DNA of 64,000 bases. Source: Planctomycetia bacterium (GTDB lineage Bacteria > Planctomycetota > Planctomycetia > Pirellulales > PNKZ01). Positions 10,478 through 19,274 of the stretch are shown here, piece after piece. The position numbers and the translations under genes are program-made. Under the pieces are notes generated by a model. It saw nothing but the letters and a program-made list of their open reading frames with translations, was not told the DNA's origin and ran no database searches. How positions within the stretch are numbered: the stretch's first letter is position 1; every line of letters begins with the position of its first letter. The stretch spans positions 1 through 64,000 of the forward strand of contig JAIOPP010000163.1 of the NCBI GenBank assembly GCA_021413845.1, in the 5' to 3' direction.

Positions 10478-10509
10478 AAGGCAGGGGAGCCATTTAGCTC
10501 CCCTGCCTT
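10478..10509 (-). terminator. Rho-independent terminator of the TPR gene
   Basis: A perfect 13-bp stem (AAGGCAGGGGAGC with its complement) closes a 6-base loop. Read on the minus strand it is followed by a run of seven T. It lies 57 bases beyond the stop of the minus-strand TPR gene, so it most likely ends the xrtU-TPR transcript and insulates the giant gene downstream. Confidence 0.9.
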
Positions 10510-10566
10510 CAAAAGCAACTGAAACTCTCGATCGGAACGACTTAGTCGTCCTCCCAAGAATAGTCC

Positions 10567-12243
10567 TTACTCGTTCTTACCGCCGTTCGTAGCCGGCGGA
10601 GTGGTAGGCGTTGCCGGCGTAACGGGTGCCGGCGGAGTAATCACAGGGGTCGTGGGCTTCACCTCGACATTGCCTGTCGCCGGTGCGCTTGTAACACCTC
10701 GCAACGCATCCAGCATCCGTTCGGCTTCTGCGCGATGCTTGAAGACCCCCTTCGTCCCTACGATTCCTTCCAACAGGGCTTTCGCACGGGTCAAGCCTTG
10801 CGGAAATTGCGCCGAAGGAAGAGCGGCGTACGTCTTAGCCATATAGTAAGCCGTGTCCGCCGAGACTTGCATGTTCTTCTCTTGCTCGAAAGCGGCAAAA
10901 ATCTGGGCCGCTTCGCCCAACTTGCCGGTCTTGTAATAAGTCCAAGCGAGCGTGGCTAACGCGACCGGCGACTTCTGATTCAAACGTGCCGACAATTCTG
11001 CGATACGAACCGCCTTGGCCCGTTCCGTTTCATCCGGCGATTCGATCAGCACCAGCGCCAAATAGTTGGCGGCGAACAGATCTTCCGGCGCTTCTTGATT
11101 CAACTTCGTAAACGAGCCTTTGGCTTCCGGTGAATTCGCGAAGTATTGCAACACGGCCGTCAACTGCTTGATGGCCGGCGAATCGGCGTCGACCTTAGAA
11201 GCTTGCTCGGCATACTTCTGCGCCTCGTTGAACTCGCCTTGCCCGAGGTACCATTGCGACAGAGTCGAGTTCACGCGACTCGCCTCTTTCTTGTTGGCCG
11301 ACAACTCCGTCAGCTTCTTAACGATCTCGGCAATTTCTTTACGTGCTTCGTCGATGTTGCCCGCACCGGTTTGCAACTCGATCAAAGCGAGCTCGGCCGG
11401 CGGCACGGCTGGAAGCTCGTCTTTGCCCTTCACGGCATCGTCAGCGACTTTATACGATTCCAAGAAGAGCTTACGCGCTTCGGCTACTGCAGAAGTGTCT
11501 TTCGGATCCTTCATGAAAATCAACCGCGCCTTGCGATACAGCGCGACGGGATCTTTCTCCGAAAGCGCCAACCAAGCGTCGACTTCGACGAGGCCTTGCT
11601 TCCAATTGGCACGTTGTTCGCAAACACTCACACGGCCCGCATAGACGTTCTTTAAGAACGTGTCTTTCTGCGCCTGAGTCCAAGCCGGAGCTTCCGGGCT
11701 GAGAGCCAGAGCCGCCGCTTGTTGGAAGAGCAGGTTGGCATCGGCCAGCCGGCCTTCGAGCAACGCAAGATTGCCCAACATCATATAAGGTTCCGGAGCG
11801 CCTTGATCTTGATCGACGGCCTTATCGAGGAACTGGCGTCCGACCTTCACAAGGTTCTGATCGTTGACCGCGAAGCAGAGGCGCGCCAGATAGACGTTCG
11901 GCGACGACAAAGACTTATCGAGATCTTTCGCTTCCTTGAACTTCGCTTCCGCCGTAGGAGCGTCTCCCTTTTGAAAAGCGCCGATGGCATCGGTGAAAAG
12001 GGTGCGCAACTTACCGATGCGATCGGCCGCGGCCTTCGACGCTTCGTCGGTGCCGGTCGGTGGCGTAAGCTGATTTTTTTCCATACCCAAGACGCGCACG
12101 ACGACGTCTTCGGTCAGAACCGCCGCAGGGCTCGCACTCGGAGCTGGAGCCTGAGCTTGCACCGATGCCGCGGTCAAGGCAACGACCAACATCAAATGGG
12201 ATGCAAGCGACCGGGCCATCCAAGACCTCAACTTAAATTTCAT
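10567..12243 (-). CDS. Secreted TPR-repeat protein
   Basis: 558 residues from the ATG at 12243, chosen because GAGGAGAAGC precedes it at good spacing; a longer frame back to 12321 lacks such a site. The N-terminus (MKFKLRSWMARSL, then a hydrophobic stretch ending ASVQAQA) is a classical signal peptide. The mature part is rich in paired helices of TPR type, for example PYMMLGNLALLEGRLADANL and LATLAWTYYKTGKLGEAAQI. The last 40 residues are a Pro/Thr/Val-rich tail. TPR proteins scaffold other proteins; in exosortase and exopolysaccharide loci such secreted TPR proteins recur (for example PrsT). It lies last in the xrtU-TPR-TPR block, 134 bases after the second TPR gene, and ends at a strong terminator. 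A role in glycan assembly or export is inferred from position only. Confidence 0.85.
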   Translation of the reverse strand: MKFKLRSWMARSLASHLMLVVALTAASVQAQAPAPSASPAAVLTEDVVVRVLGMEKNQLTPPTGTDEASKAAADRIGKLRTLFTDAIGAFQKGDAPTAEAKFKEAKDLDKSLSSPNVYLARLCFAVNDQNLVKVGRQFLDKAVDQDQGAPEPYMMLGNLALLEGRLADANLLFQQAAALALSPEAPAWTQAQKDTFLKNVYAGRVSVCEQRANWKQGLVEVDAWLALSEKDPVALYRKARLIFMKDPKDTSAVAEARKLFLESYKVADDAVKGKDELPAVPPAELALIELQTGAGNIDEARKEIAEIVKKLTELSANKKEASRVNSTLSQWYLGQGEFNEAQKYAEQASKVDADSPAIKQLTAVLQYFANSPEAKGSFTKLNQEAPEDLFAANYLALVLIESPDETERAKAVRIAELSARLNQKSPVALATLAWTYYKTGKLGEAAQIFAAFEQEKNMQVSADTAYYMAKTYAALPSAQFPQGLTRAKALLEGIVGTKGVFKHRAEAERMLDALRGVTSAPATGNVEVKPTTPVITPPAPVTPATPTTPPATNGGKNE

Positions 12244-12377
12244 GTTTGCTTCTCCTCGATAAACAAAAAAGGTGTATCCAATCTCTCGTGCTCCACGGCA
12301 ACGAATAGACTTCGATCTCAACTATTCCCGTATCCCCGACGCTCCGTCCGAAAAGATCGAAACCGGCGGACGCGCAA

Positions 12378-14177
12378 CTACTTCAAAGGCTCTCTTTTCG
12401 CAGCCGCCGACTGTGCCATGCGGTGAAATTTTTCAGCGTTGATTCGCTGCCCCAACTTCAAATAGGTTTGTGCCAAAAGTTCGTAAACTCGCGATTCGTT
12501 CGCAATTCGCAATTTTAGTGTAACATCCTTTTCACGGGCATCTACCGCTTGTTTTAGATCTCCTAATGCGTTGGTATACTGGCTAGTTTGCAGATAATAA
12601 AACGCCCGCACGACCAGCAAATCCGGGTGAGTCGGCCAGATCTGCAGTCCCTTCTGCATGATCTGAACTCCCTCGTTTTTCTCCATCCCCGGATACCTGC
12701 GTTCGATCACCGCCTCGGCAACCTCGGCGACGACCGAAGGAGTTTCAGGATCGTTCGAAGCGAAGCTCGCTTTATAGTGCTGATCTGCAAGTTGCGGTGC
12801 GCCTCGATGATCCGCGTCGAAACCGAGCATGAACTTCGTGATCCCGCGGCTGCGTGCCTTCTCCGACAAGCCGGCCAATGATTCGCGCGCCAGGAGTTGC
12901 TCGGCAGGCGAACGAATCAAGGCCTGCAGGTATCTTGCGACAACCAAGCCGTTACCCGCATTCAATTCGAAGGAATTTTTCAAAGCTTGAAAAGGAAGAG
13001 CCGGAGCGCTGGGCATCTTTCTCTGAATATCTTGCGACATCAGGAAGTAGACGTTGCTCAGCTCGTGGTCCAATCGCGGATCGGGTTTCCCGATTCGGCC
13101 CTTCTCAAGAACATCCGTCGCTTGCGTAAATTCCTGGACGACGGAGAGAGCTCGCGCGAGTTCGAGCCGCGCCACGACGTCATCGTCGTTAAACTGGACT
13201 TTGACTCGCAACGAATCGATCAAGTTCTGCATGACCAAACGGGCTTCACCGAAGTTCCCCTGCAAAGCCAGCACGCGACCCAGCTTGGAAGCAATGTTGA
13301 CGTCTTTTCCATCGCATTGCTGAAAGTGGACCTTCGCTTCGCCGAGAACGGCTTCGGGAGAAAGCTGCAACACGTTGATCCCGTCGTTCTTCAGAATCGA
13401 ATACGAGAGGAAATACAACTCTCCTAAAAGGCGATGAGCTTCGTTCTTGTCGACTTTGTCGCTCCCGAGCGAGCGTTTGAGGTGGGCGACCGCGGCTCGA
13501 TACGGCTCTCCGTTATCGCGCGGAAGCGGCTTCGCTAGAATTTGCTTTGCCATCCACAAATGCGCCGGTCCGAAGCCGGTGTCGACGCGCGGCGCGAGCT
13601 CGGACATCATCGTCAGCGCGCGGTCGTTGTCGCCGCTGCCGAGATAGAGCAACGCCAAGTTGAAGCGATACATCATGTCTTCCGAATCCAGTCGCGCCAA
13701 CGAGCGTGCATAGAATAGCGCATGCTCCATTTCGACTTTCTGAATCGCCGGATCACGTACCTTCAATGCCGCTGCATAAGACTCGTTCAGTCCCTGATGA
13801 TACATCGAGGTGAGTTCGTTCCGGTCTTTGCGTAGCATCGTCAGCGAGAGAATAACGGGAACCGCAACGATCACCGCCGGCAAGCCGGTCGCTAAGTCGC
13901 GCAGCCGCATCATGCGCGGCCAGCTGACCACGGCAGTGTAGAGCACGCGCACCAGCGAAACGATCAGATGCCAGAGCGACCGAGGAAGCCAGAACAAGTA
14001 ATAGGAAAGAATCCCGGACCAACTCCGAACACCGATCCCCGACGTGAACCAGCGACCGAGCCCTTGCACGGCTCGAATCGTTTCGTAATAGGGAACCAGC
14101 ACGAAGATGCGAAAGAGCTCCGAGAGCCCGCGTACCGGTGCCAGCAACCAATGGCTCCAACCGCGACGACGATTCAT
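12378..14177 (-). CDS. Membrane-anchored TPR protein
   Basis: 599 residues. The N-terminal 150 residues are hydrophobic and aromatic, with probable membrane segments near residues 20-35, 58-80 and 100-120 (the last around TGLPAVIVAVPVILSLTM). The remainder is a tandem array of helical TPR-like units, such as MYRFNLALLYLGSGDNDRAL and RVLALQGNFGEARLVMQNLI. The start ATG overlaps the stop of xrtU by four bases, so the two are translationally coupled and probably act together. It is likely an envelope scaffold with its TPR part facing the periplasm, although topology is not certain from sequence alone. I do not recognise a named family beyond TPR. Confidence 0.85.
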   Translation of the reverse strand: MNRRRGWSHWLLAPVRGLSELFRIFVLVPYYETIRAVQGLGRWFTSGIGVRSWSGILSYYLFWLPRSLWHLIVSLVRVLYTAVVSWPRMMRLRDLATGLPAVIVAVPVILSLTMLRKDRNELTSMYHQGLNESYAAALKVRDPAIQKVEMEHALFYARSLARLDSEDMMYRFNLALLYLGSGDNDRALTMMSELAPRVDTGFGPAHLWMAKQILAKPLPRDNGEPYRAAVAHLKRSLGSDKVDKNEAHRLLGELYFLSYSILKNDGINVLQLSPEAVLGEAKVHFQQCDGKDVNIASKLGRVLALQGNFGEARLVMQNLIDSLRVKVQFNDDDVVARLELARALSVVQEFTQATDVLEKGRIGKPDPRLDHELSNVYFLMSQDIQRKMPSAPALPFQALKNSFELNAGNGLVVARYLQALIRSPAEQLLARESLAGLSEKARSRGITKFMLGFDADHRGAPQLADQHYKASFASNDPETPSVVAEVAEAVIERRYPGMEKNEGVQIMQKGLQIWPTHPDLLVVRAFYYLQTSQYTNALGDLKQAVDAREKDVTLKLRIANESRVYELLAQTYLKLGQRINAEKFHRMAQSAAAKREPLK

Positions 14178-15880
14178 GGCATCCCTCCCGCCGGCAAAGG
14201 CGTAAGGGTCGAATGAAGCAGTCCGCGAAAATGCATAAACAGAGCGACCGTCTCAAGTCGATCCGTTTCCGTCGGCGCAGCAAGGTCTTGAAGGATGACT
14301 TGCAATTGATAGGTCCGAACTTGATCGTTCATGCCGCTTCCGGACGCGCCCAACGTAGCCAACCGCCGACGGTAGGTCTTCAATCGATCGCTAAGCAGGC
14401 GAAAAATATTTCCTTCGGGAACGGGGATCGGCATCCTACGATCATTGAAACATTGATAGACCACGAAGCAATAATCGTTTTGTTCGGGACGACGCATCGA
14501 AGTATTCACGAAGCGCTCGCCAGGGTTGATCGCCTCCGGCTTACCGGGAATTTCGGGAACCGGCACGACGAGCCGTTGATCGATCGTCCAGCCGTCCGCG
14601 GCATAACAAGTCGCGAGTTCGTGCCAACCTAAAAACGGATAGTCCAAGGAAACGATGATCTTTTTGTTGCCTTTGCGATAGCGCCAACTTTGCGAGTGTG
14701 CGCCCCACTGAGAATCATCTTTGCGCTGCAAAGATTGGAATCCTTCCGCAGCGCGTGTCCAACCCTTAAACGATTCCGGCGCAAAAGACTCTTCGAGCCC
14801 GTTCAGCTGGACGGGGGAAGCGGTGGCGTTCGGAATCCGCAACTGCGGCAGCCAAATGAACAGCAGCAAAGCGGCGTAAAAAACCTGAAAGAAAGGAGAG
14901 GCAAATATGGTTTGCTTCGGCGGCGACAAGCGAGTGGGACCGTCCAGCGTCGAGGCGTCCGCGTCAGCACTTTCTTCCGAGCCGTCGCGACCGCCGAAAA
15001 TCCCATACGGCAGGAAAAACCAAATCAGATGTGCCGAGCTCACGATCAATCCCAGCGTGAGGGCGAACAAACCTACGGCTAGCGCATCGTGCATCCAACC
15101 TTTATCGACGGGCAAGCCCATCGTGGAGTTTAGATAAGCGACCAGCACGATGCGAGCGACGTTCGCCGTCCAGACCCAGAACCAAGAAACGACCAAGATC
15201 AAGATCGCACGCCACCACGACATTCGCGTCCAAAGGATATAGAAAACCGTGCAGGCGGTGATTGCGAAGAGCGACTGAATTCCGCTGCAAGCCTCTTCGA
15301 CGAGATAACGCTTGGTCGGGGTTTCGACGACGTTTCCGTCGAGGATGTGCGCCTGTCCGATGTAGTGGAGCAAAGCACTCGCGCGTCGCGCTGCAATCGA
15401 CTGCAATACTTGCACGAGTTGCTCGTCGAGCAACATCGGTAGACGAATCGCGAGACACAGCATCACCCAGGAAGGCAGGATCGCGACCAGCAAGCGGCGA
15501 CCGCCGAGAGCATAGCCGATGGCGGTCATCGCCCAAAACGAAGAGATCCCTCCTAGCCACGGAGAATCGAAGACGCTCGAGGTCGCCAGCAGTAAGGCGG
15601 CGGAAATAAACCAACCGAACGAAACCCAAAAGTTGCCGGGAGTCAAAGTCCCCAAGTGACGCACGCGCGAATACGCAAGCACCGTCGCAAAGACGGGCAG
15701 GGTCAGAATGTAGCCGTACTGCGGCAACGAATACAAACTCGAGGCGTAAGACCACAGGATCGGCAGATGAGCGAGGGCCGGAAGCAGAATGCCGATCACG
15801 GCCAGCGAAGCCACGAAAGGCCGCGCATGCGTTTGCTCGATTGAAGTTGCGGCTTCAAGCTCGGCGGGGGCGGTGCTCAT
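14174..15880 (-). CDS. xrtU: Exosortase, XrtU type, with EpsI-like C-terminal domain
   Basis: 568 residues from the ATG at 15880. Exosortases are multi-pass membrane cysteine transpeptidases that cut C-terminal sorting signals and are linked to exopolysaccharide loci. The three catalytic residues are present: Cys198 in EACSGIQSLFA, Arg243 in NVARIVLVAYL and His264 in GWMHDALAVG. About eight membrane helices precede a soluble C-terminal domain (about residues 350-568) like the EpsI domain found fused to some exosortases. Length and architecture fit the planctomycete XrtU form. An upstream ATG at 16012 would add 44 polar residues, but the best promoter (16027-16055) would start RNA only a few bases from it, so 15880 is preferred. 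It leads a block with two TPR genes. Its substrates are not visible in this window. Confidence 0.9.
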   Translation of the reverse strand: MSTAPAELEAATSIEQTHARPFVASLAVIGILLPALAHLPILWSYASSLYSLPQYGYILTLPVFATVLAYSRVRHLGTLTPGNFWVSFGWFISAALLLATSSVFDSPWLGGISSFWAMTAIGYALGGRRLLVAILPSWVMLCLAIRLPMLLDEQLVQVLQSIAARRASALLHYIGQAHILDGNVVETPTKRYLVEEACSGIQSLFAITACTVFYILWTRMSWWRAILILVVSWFWVWTANVARIVLVAYLNSTMGLPVDKGWMHDALAVGLFALTLGLIVSSAHLIWFFLPYGIFGGRDGSEESADADASTLDGPTRLSPPKQTIFASPFFQVFYAALLLFIWLPQLRIPNATASPVQLNGLEESFAPESFKGWTRAAEGFQSLQRKDDSQWGAHSQSWRYRKGNKKIIVSLDYPFLGWHELATCYAADGWTIDQRLVVPVPEIPGKPEAINPGERFVNTSMRRPEQNDYCFVVYQCFNDRRMPIPVPEGNIFRLLSDRLKTYRRRLATLGASGSGMNDQVRTYQLQVILQDLAAPTETDRLETVALFMHFRGLLHSTLTPLPAGGMP

Positions 15881-16026
15881 GCTAAGAGTCGGCTCGATAG
15901 TGTGACGGAAACCACCGCTCCCGATGCGAATGCATCCGGTTCCCGTCGGACATGAACGATTCGGACGATCTCGATCAACCTCTGTCGGAGCAGGGAAGTC
16001 CGTGCTCTTCATTCGGTTACGCGTTA

Positions 16027-16055
16027 ATGTTATGCCTGCCTTTGCAATGCGTCAA
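16027..16055 (-). promoter_or_regulatory. Candidate promoter for xrtU and the TPR genes
   Basis: Read on the minus strand: TTGACG, 17 bases, then TAACAT. This matches the sigma-70 pattern in five of six positions at -35 and four of six at -10, with ideal spacing. Transcription would begin near 16020, giving a leader of about 140 bases to the preferred xrtU start. Motif reading only. Confidence 0.45.
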
Positions 16056-16802
16056 TTAAACGCGATGAATTGACGGACATCACTAGTCTGACGAATTCGC
16101 CGAGCTAGCGGACTCTAACGATCATGCAGGTCCGGCCTCGTCAATCGAATACGTTGGCACGAAGCACGGCTCCCCTTCGGAAATTCGATCCTAGGAACTG
16201 CTGAGCTTCCGCCTAACCTCGATGGGTTGCCGCGGGCGGTCGAATCTTGCGATCGAACCATTTTATTTTTTGCCCGCCTAACCTCCGGCGTCCTAATGCC
16301 CGAAGTGTCCATGCCGCCCAGCCGATCGCTGACATGACCTTCACGGCCGACCTGCGTCTTCGTTCGCTCTTCGCGATCGGCATGTTGCGTTTGTGCCACG
16401 CAGACGTTGCCGAACGGCAACAAGCGTTACGACCGGAGCAAAGGGATTTGCCGCGGCCGATGATTCGCGAAAAAATCGGTAGCGGCATCGACGGGGCACG
16501 ATAGAATCGAGCTATCGGCGGAGTTTAGCTCGAATTTCTTATGGCGCTCTCAAGTTTCCGGCCCCGAGGAATTCGTCCAGGTCGGCCGGTTCTCATCTTA
16601 TGAAGTAGTCTTTCGAGCGTTCCGTAGGTTACGGGCATGAGGGCGGCATGGCTCTTGCCATTCCTCGCCGGTTCCACTTATCCGACATCTCGATTTCGTT
16701 TCGGTGCATCTGCATGTTGGTGAAGATAACTTGTCGTCGAAGAAAGCTTCCGAATCCTTTCTCGTCGGCGACGATTGAGCAATCCAGCAACGGAGAGATC
16801 CT
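16056..16802. other. Divergent intergenic region between xrtU and the Wzc-like gene
   Basis: About 750 bases between divergent transcription units. Short open frames exist on both strands, but none has a ribosome-binding site or a recognisable protein pattern. The one defined element is a palindrome at 16499-16517 (CGATAG, 7-base loop, CTATCG), which could be an operator. A GGAGAG site at 16791-16796 serves the GTG start at 16803. I could not place a convincing promoter for the plus-strand gene. Confidence 0.5.
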
Positions 16803-19160
16803 GTGAGCGTAGGTTCTGATTGGAATTCGCATAACGCGACGCAATACGCAACCGGCGAGAAGCAGTCGATCGACATCCTGGCGGTGTGCCGTCATCGGAA
16901 GTGGACGATCCTATTTTTCATGTCCGTCGCCGCAGGACTCGGCTATCTCTATTACACGAAAGCGGAACCGGTCTTCGAAGCATCGGCGCAGGTGCTGATC
17001 ATCAAGCAACGGACTGAGGCTCAATCGCCGTTGTCGCTGATGGACGCCGATCTCGGCTACGAAGACAACATGACGACGCACGCCCAGGTCGTGCAGTCTC
17101 CGGTCATCATCCAGGCGGCCGTCAAGAAGGACGAACTATACAATCTTCCCGTCTTCAAGGTTTATCAAAAAGAGCATGTCGCCGGTATCATCAGCGAGTC
17201 GCTCACTGCGACTCGCGCCGGCGGACGCGATGCGCCGGATTCGCAAGTTCTTCAAGTCACGTTCCTTTGCACCAGCGAAGCCGCCGCGATGACGGTCGTG
17301 ACGTCGGTGCTGCAAAGCTACCAAGACTTTCTCGGCGAAACCTATCAGTCGATCAGCAACGACACGATCACGCTCATCACGCAAGCCAAAGATCAACTCA
17401 AGAAAGAACTCGAGAGCAAGAATCGCGAAATCAACAAGTACGAGAAAAGCGTTCCTGCGGAAGTGAAGGCTTATCAAAACGGTCTCACGAAGGCGGAAGA
17501 AGAGCTCAAGCGGCTGTATACCGATCTCGAAAAACTCGAAGCCAAGCGGCTCGACGTGAACAGCTTGCTGGCGACGATCGAATCGGGACAAGGCCAAGGC
17601 AAGTCTGCCGAGGTGCTCTTGAAGCTCGTCGAATTAAATTCGACTTTTCGAGATTCGCGCAACGATCAGATGCAACAAGCCGGCACCGACATGATCTTGC
17701 CGTTGATGATCGATCAGCAGGCTGCGATCGCGAAGTTCGGGCCAAGCCATCCGCGCGTCAAAGAAATCGAGATGAAGATCAAGGCGTACACCGAATATAT
17801 CGAATCGAATGCGGTCAAAGTCGAAGAGGCGAATCAGTACAATCGACAGAAGCCCGAGCAGATCTTGGCGCAGTACGTCGATATGCTTCGGCTCGACACG
17901 ACACGAATCGACAGCGTCGAGAAGGGCCTGAAGGAAAACATCGAGCGTACGAAGAAGGAAGCGGAATTTCTCAGCAGCTTCACCAGTGAGCTGCGAGCGC
18001 TTAACGACGACCGCGACAACACCCGCAAGCTGTACGATCTAGTTCTGGCCAAGTTCAACCAGATCAACTTGGTGAAGGATCACGGCGGCTTTAATATGCG
18101 GACGATCCGGCCTGCGGACACCGTGAAGCAGGTCGAGCCCAAGCTTGTGAAGTGCGTTGCCGGCGGAGGGTTGGCAGGTTTTCTCGTCGGCCTCGGATTG
18201 GCTTGCTTAATCGACATGGCCGATAAGAGCTTCCGCAATGCGGAGCAAGTTCGCAACGAACTCGGCACGCCGCTCCTCGGACATATTCCCGTTATCCCTG
18301 AAGCAAAACGAGCCAATCGCAAAAAGCAAGCGGCAGCGACGATCTCCGACACGATCCTCACCTTACACAAGCCGCGTAGCACGATCGCCGAAGCCTACCG
18401 CGCCGTGCGGACGGGCTTGAACTTCGGAGTCCGCGGAGAAGGGCACAAGGTCGTTCAGGTAACGAGCCCCGACCCAGGCGACGGTAAGAGTACGTTTACG
18501 GCAAACTTGGCCGTGAGCCTTGCCCAAACCGGCAAACGCGTGTTGCTCGTCGACGCCGACTTTCGACGCCCTCGCGTCGCGAAGATATTCGGCATCGAAA
18601 GCTCGCTCGGTTTGTCGGGCGTCATCCAAGGAACGGCCGAATTGCCGGAGGCCGTCGTCCCAAGTACCGTCGAGAATCTGTCGTTGCTTCCGTGCGGACC
18701 ACGACCAGCTAATCCGTCCGAATTGCTCGGCTCGCAACAATTCCGCGAACTCGTTGAAACTCTCCGCGAAGGTTACGACTTCGTTCTGATCGATACCCCA
18801 CCGGTGCTCGCCGTGACCGACCCATGCGTCGTCGCACCGCGCGTCGACGGCGTGATTCTTTTAATCCGGATCACGAAGGATGTTCGCCCTCACGCTCGAC
18901 GTTCGGTGGAATCGCTGCAAGAGCTCGGTGCCAACATTCTCGGCGTCGTCGTCAACGGCGTCGGCGGCGTGCGTCCGGGCACAGGCCACGTCTTTAGTTC
19001 GCAGTACGGTCATCGCTACGCTTCCGAATCGGGCTACTACGACTCGAACGCTTACGACTACGATGCCTATCACCACTACTACAGCGAAGAAGCCGACCAA
19101 GGTCGTGAAGACGATCCGGAACCGCTCCCGGTCGTTTCTCGCAAGACGCGAGACGAATAA
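16803..19160 (+). CDS. Polysaccharide co-polymerase / bacterial tyrosine kinase (Wzc-like)
   Basis: 785 residues, GTG start with GGAGAG seven bases before. The N-terminal half is a Wzz-type chain-length domain: a membrane segment near residues 37-55, a long coiled-coil periplasmic part (about 170-430), and a second membrane segment near 450-470. The C-terminal half is a BY-kinase ATPase with Walker A (SPDPGDGKSTF, about 553-564), Walker A' (LLVDADFRRP, about 581) and Walker B (VLIDTPP, about 661). A tyrosine-rich tail (about 735-762) holds around a dozen Tyr residues, the usual autophosphorylation cluster. Such proteins set chain length and control export of capsule or exopolysaccharide through cycles of Tyr phosphorylation. 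It opens the plus-strand glycan locus but is separated from it by an intrinsic terminator. Confidence 0.93.
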   Translation: MSVGSDWNSHNATQYATGEKQSIDILAVCRHRKWTILFFMSVAAGLGYLYYTKAEPVFEASAQVLIIKQRTEAQSPLSLMDADLGYEDNMTTHAQVVQSPVIIQAAVKKDELYNLPVFKVYQKEHVAGIISESLTATRAGGRDAPDSQVLQVTFLCTSEAAAMTVVTSVLQSYQDFLGETYQSISNDTITLITQAKDQLKKELESKNREINKYEKSVPAEVKAYQNGLTKAEEELKRLYTDLEKLEAKRLDVNSLLATIESGQGQGKSAEVLLKLVELNSTFRDSRNDQMQQAGTDMILPLMIDQQAAIAKFGPSHPRVKEIEMKIKAYTEYIESNAVKVEEANQYNRQKPEQILAQYVDMLRLDTTRIDSVEKGLKENIERTKKEAEFLSSFTSELRALNDDRDNTRKLYDLVLAKFNQINLVKDHGGFNMRTIRPADTVKQVEPKLVKCVAGGGLAGFLVGLGLACLIDMADKSFRNAEQVRNELGTPLLGHIPVIPEAKRANRKKQAAATISDTILTLHKPRSTIAEAYRAVRTGLNFGVRGEGHKVVQVTSPDPGDGKSTFTANLAVSLAQTGKRVLLVDADFRRPRVAKIFGIESSLGLSGVIQGTAELPEAVVPSTVENLSLLPCGPRPANPSELLGSQQFRELVETLREGYDFVLIDTPPVLAVTDPCVVAPRVDGVILLIRITKDVRPHARRSVESLQELGANILGVVVNGVGGVRPGTGHVFSSQYGHRYASESGYYDSNAYDYDAYHHYYSEEADQGREDDPEPLPVVSRKTRDE

Positions 19161-19195
19161 AACGATCGACCTCCGCTTTGCGGAAGCTATTAAGC

Positions 19196-19233
19196 AAAGA
19201 GCCGAGATCCTCTCCAGGGTCTCGGCTCTTTTT
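19196..19233 (+). terminator. Intrinsic terminator after the Wzc-like gene
   Basis: AAAGAGCCGAGA pairs perfectly with TCTCGGCTCTTT around a 12-base loop and is followed by a T-run. It lies 36 bases after the wzc-like stop and only 42 bases before the next start codon, so either the next operon has a compressed promoter or transcription must read through this element. Confidence 0.9.
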
Positions 19234-19274
19234 ATGATCTCGCAACGCTCCGCGACACCATCGATTCGACTTCT

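Noticed and set aside
16115-16504. Small frames on both strands between xrtU and the Wzc-like gene
   Set aside because: No ribosome-binding sites, skewed composition (Arg/Ser-rich) and no recognisable pattern; probably chance.
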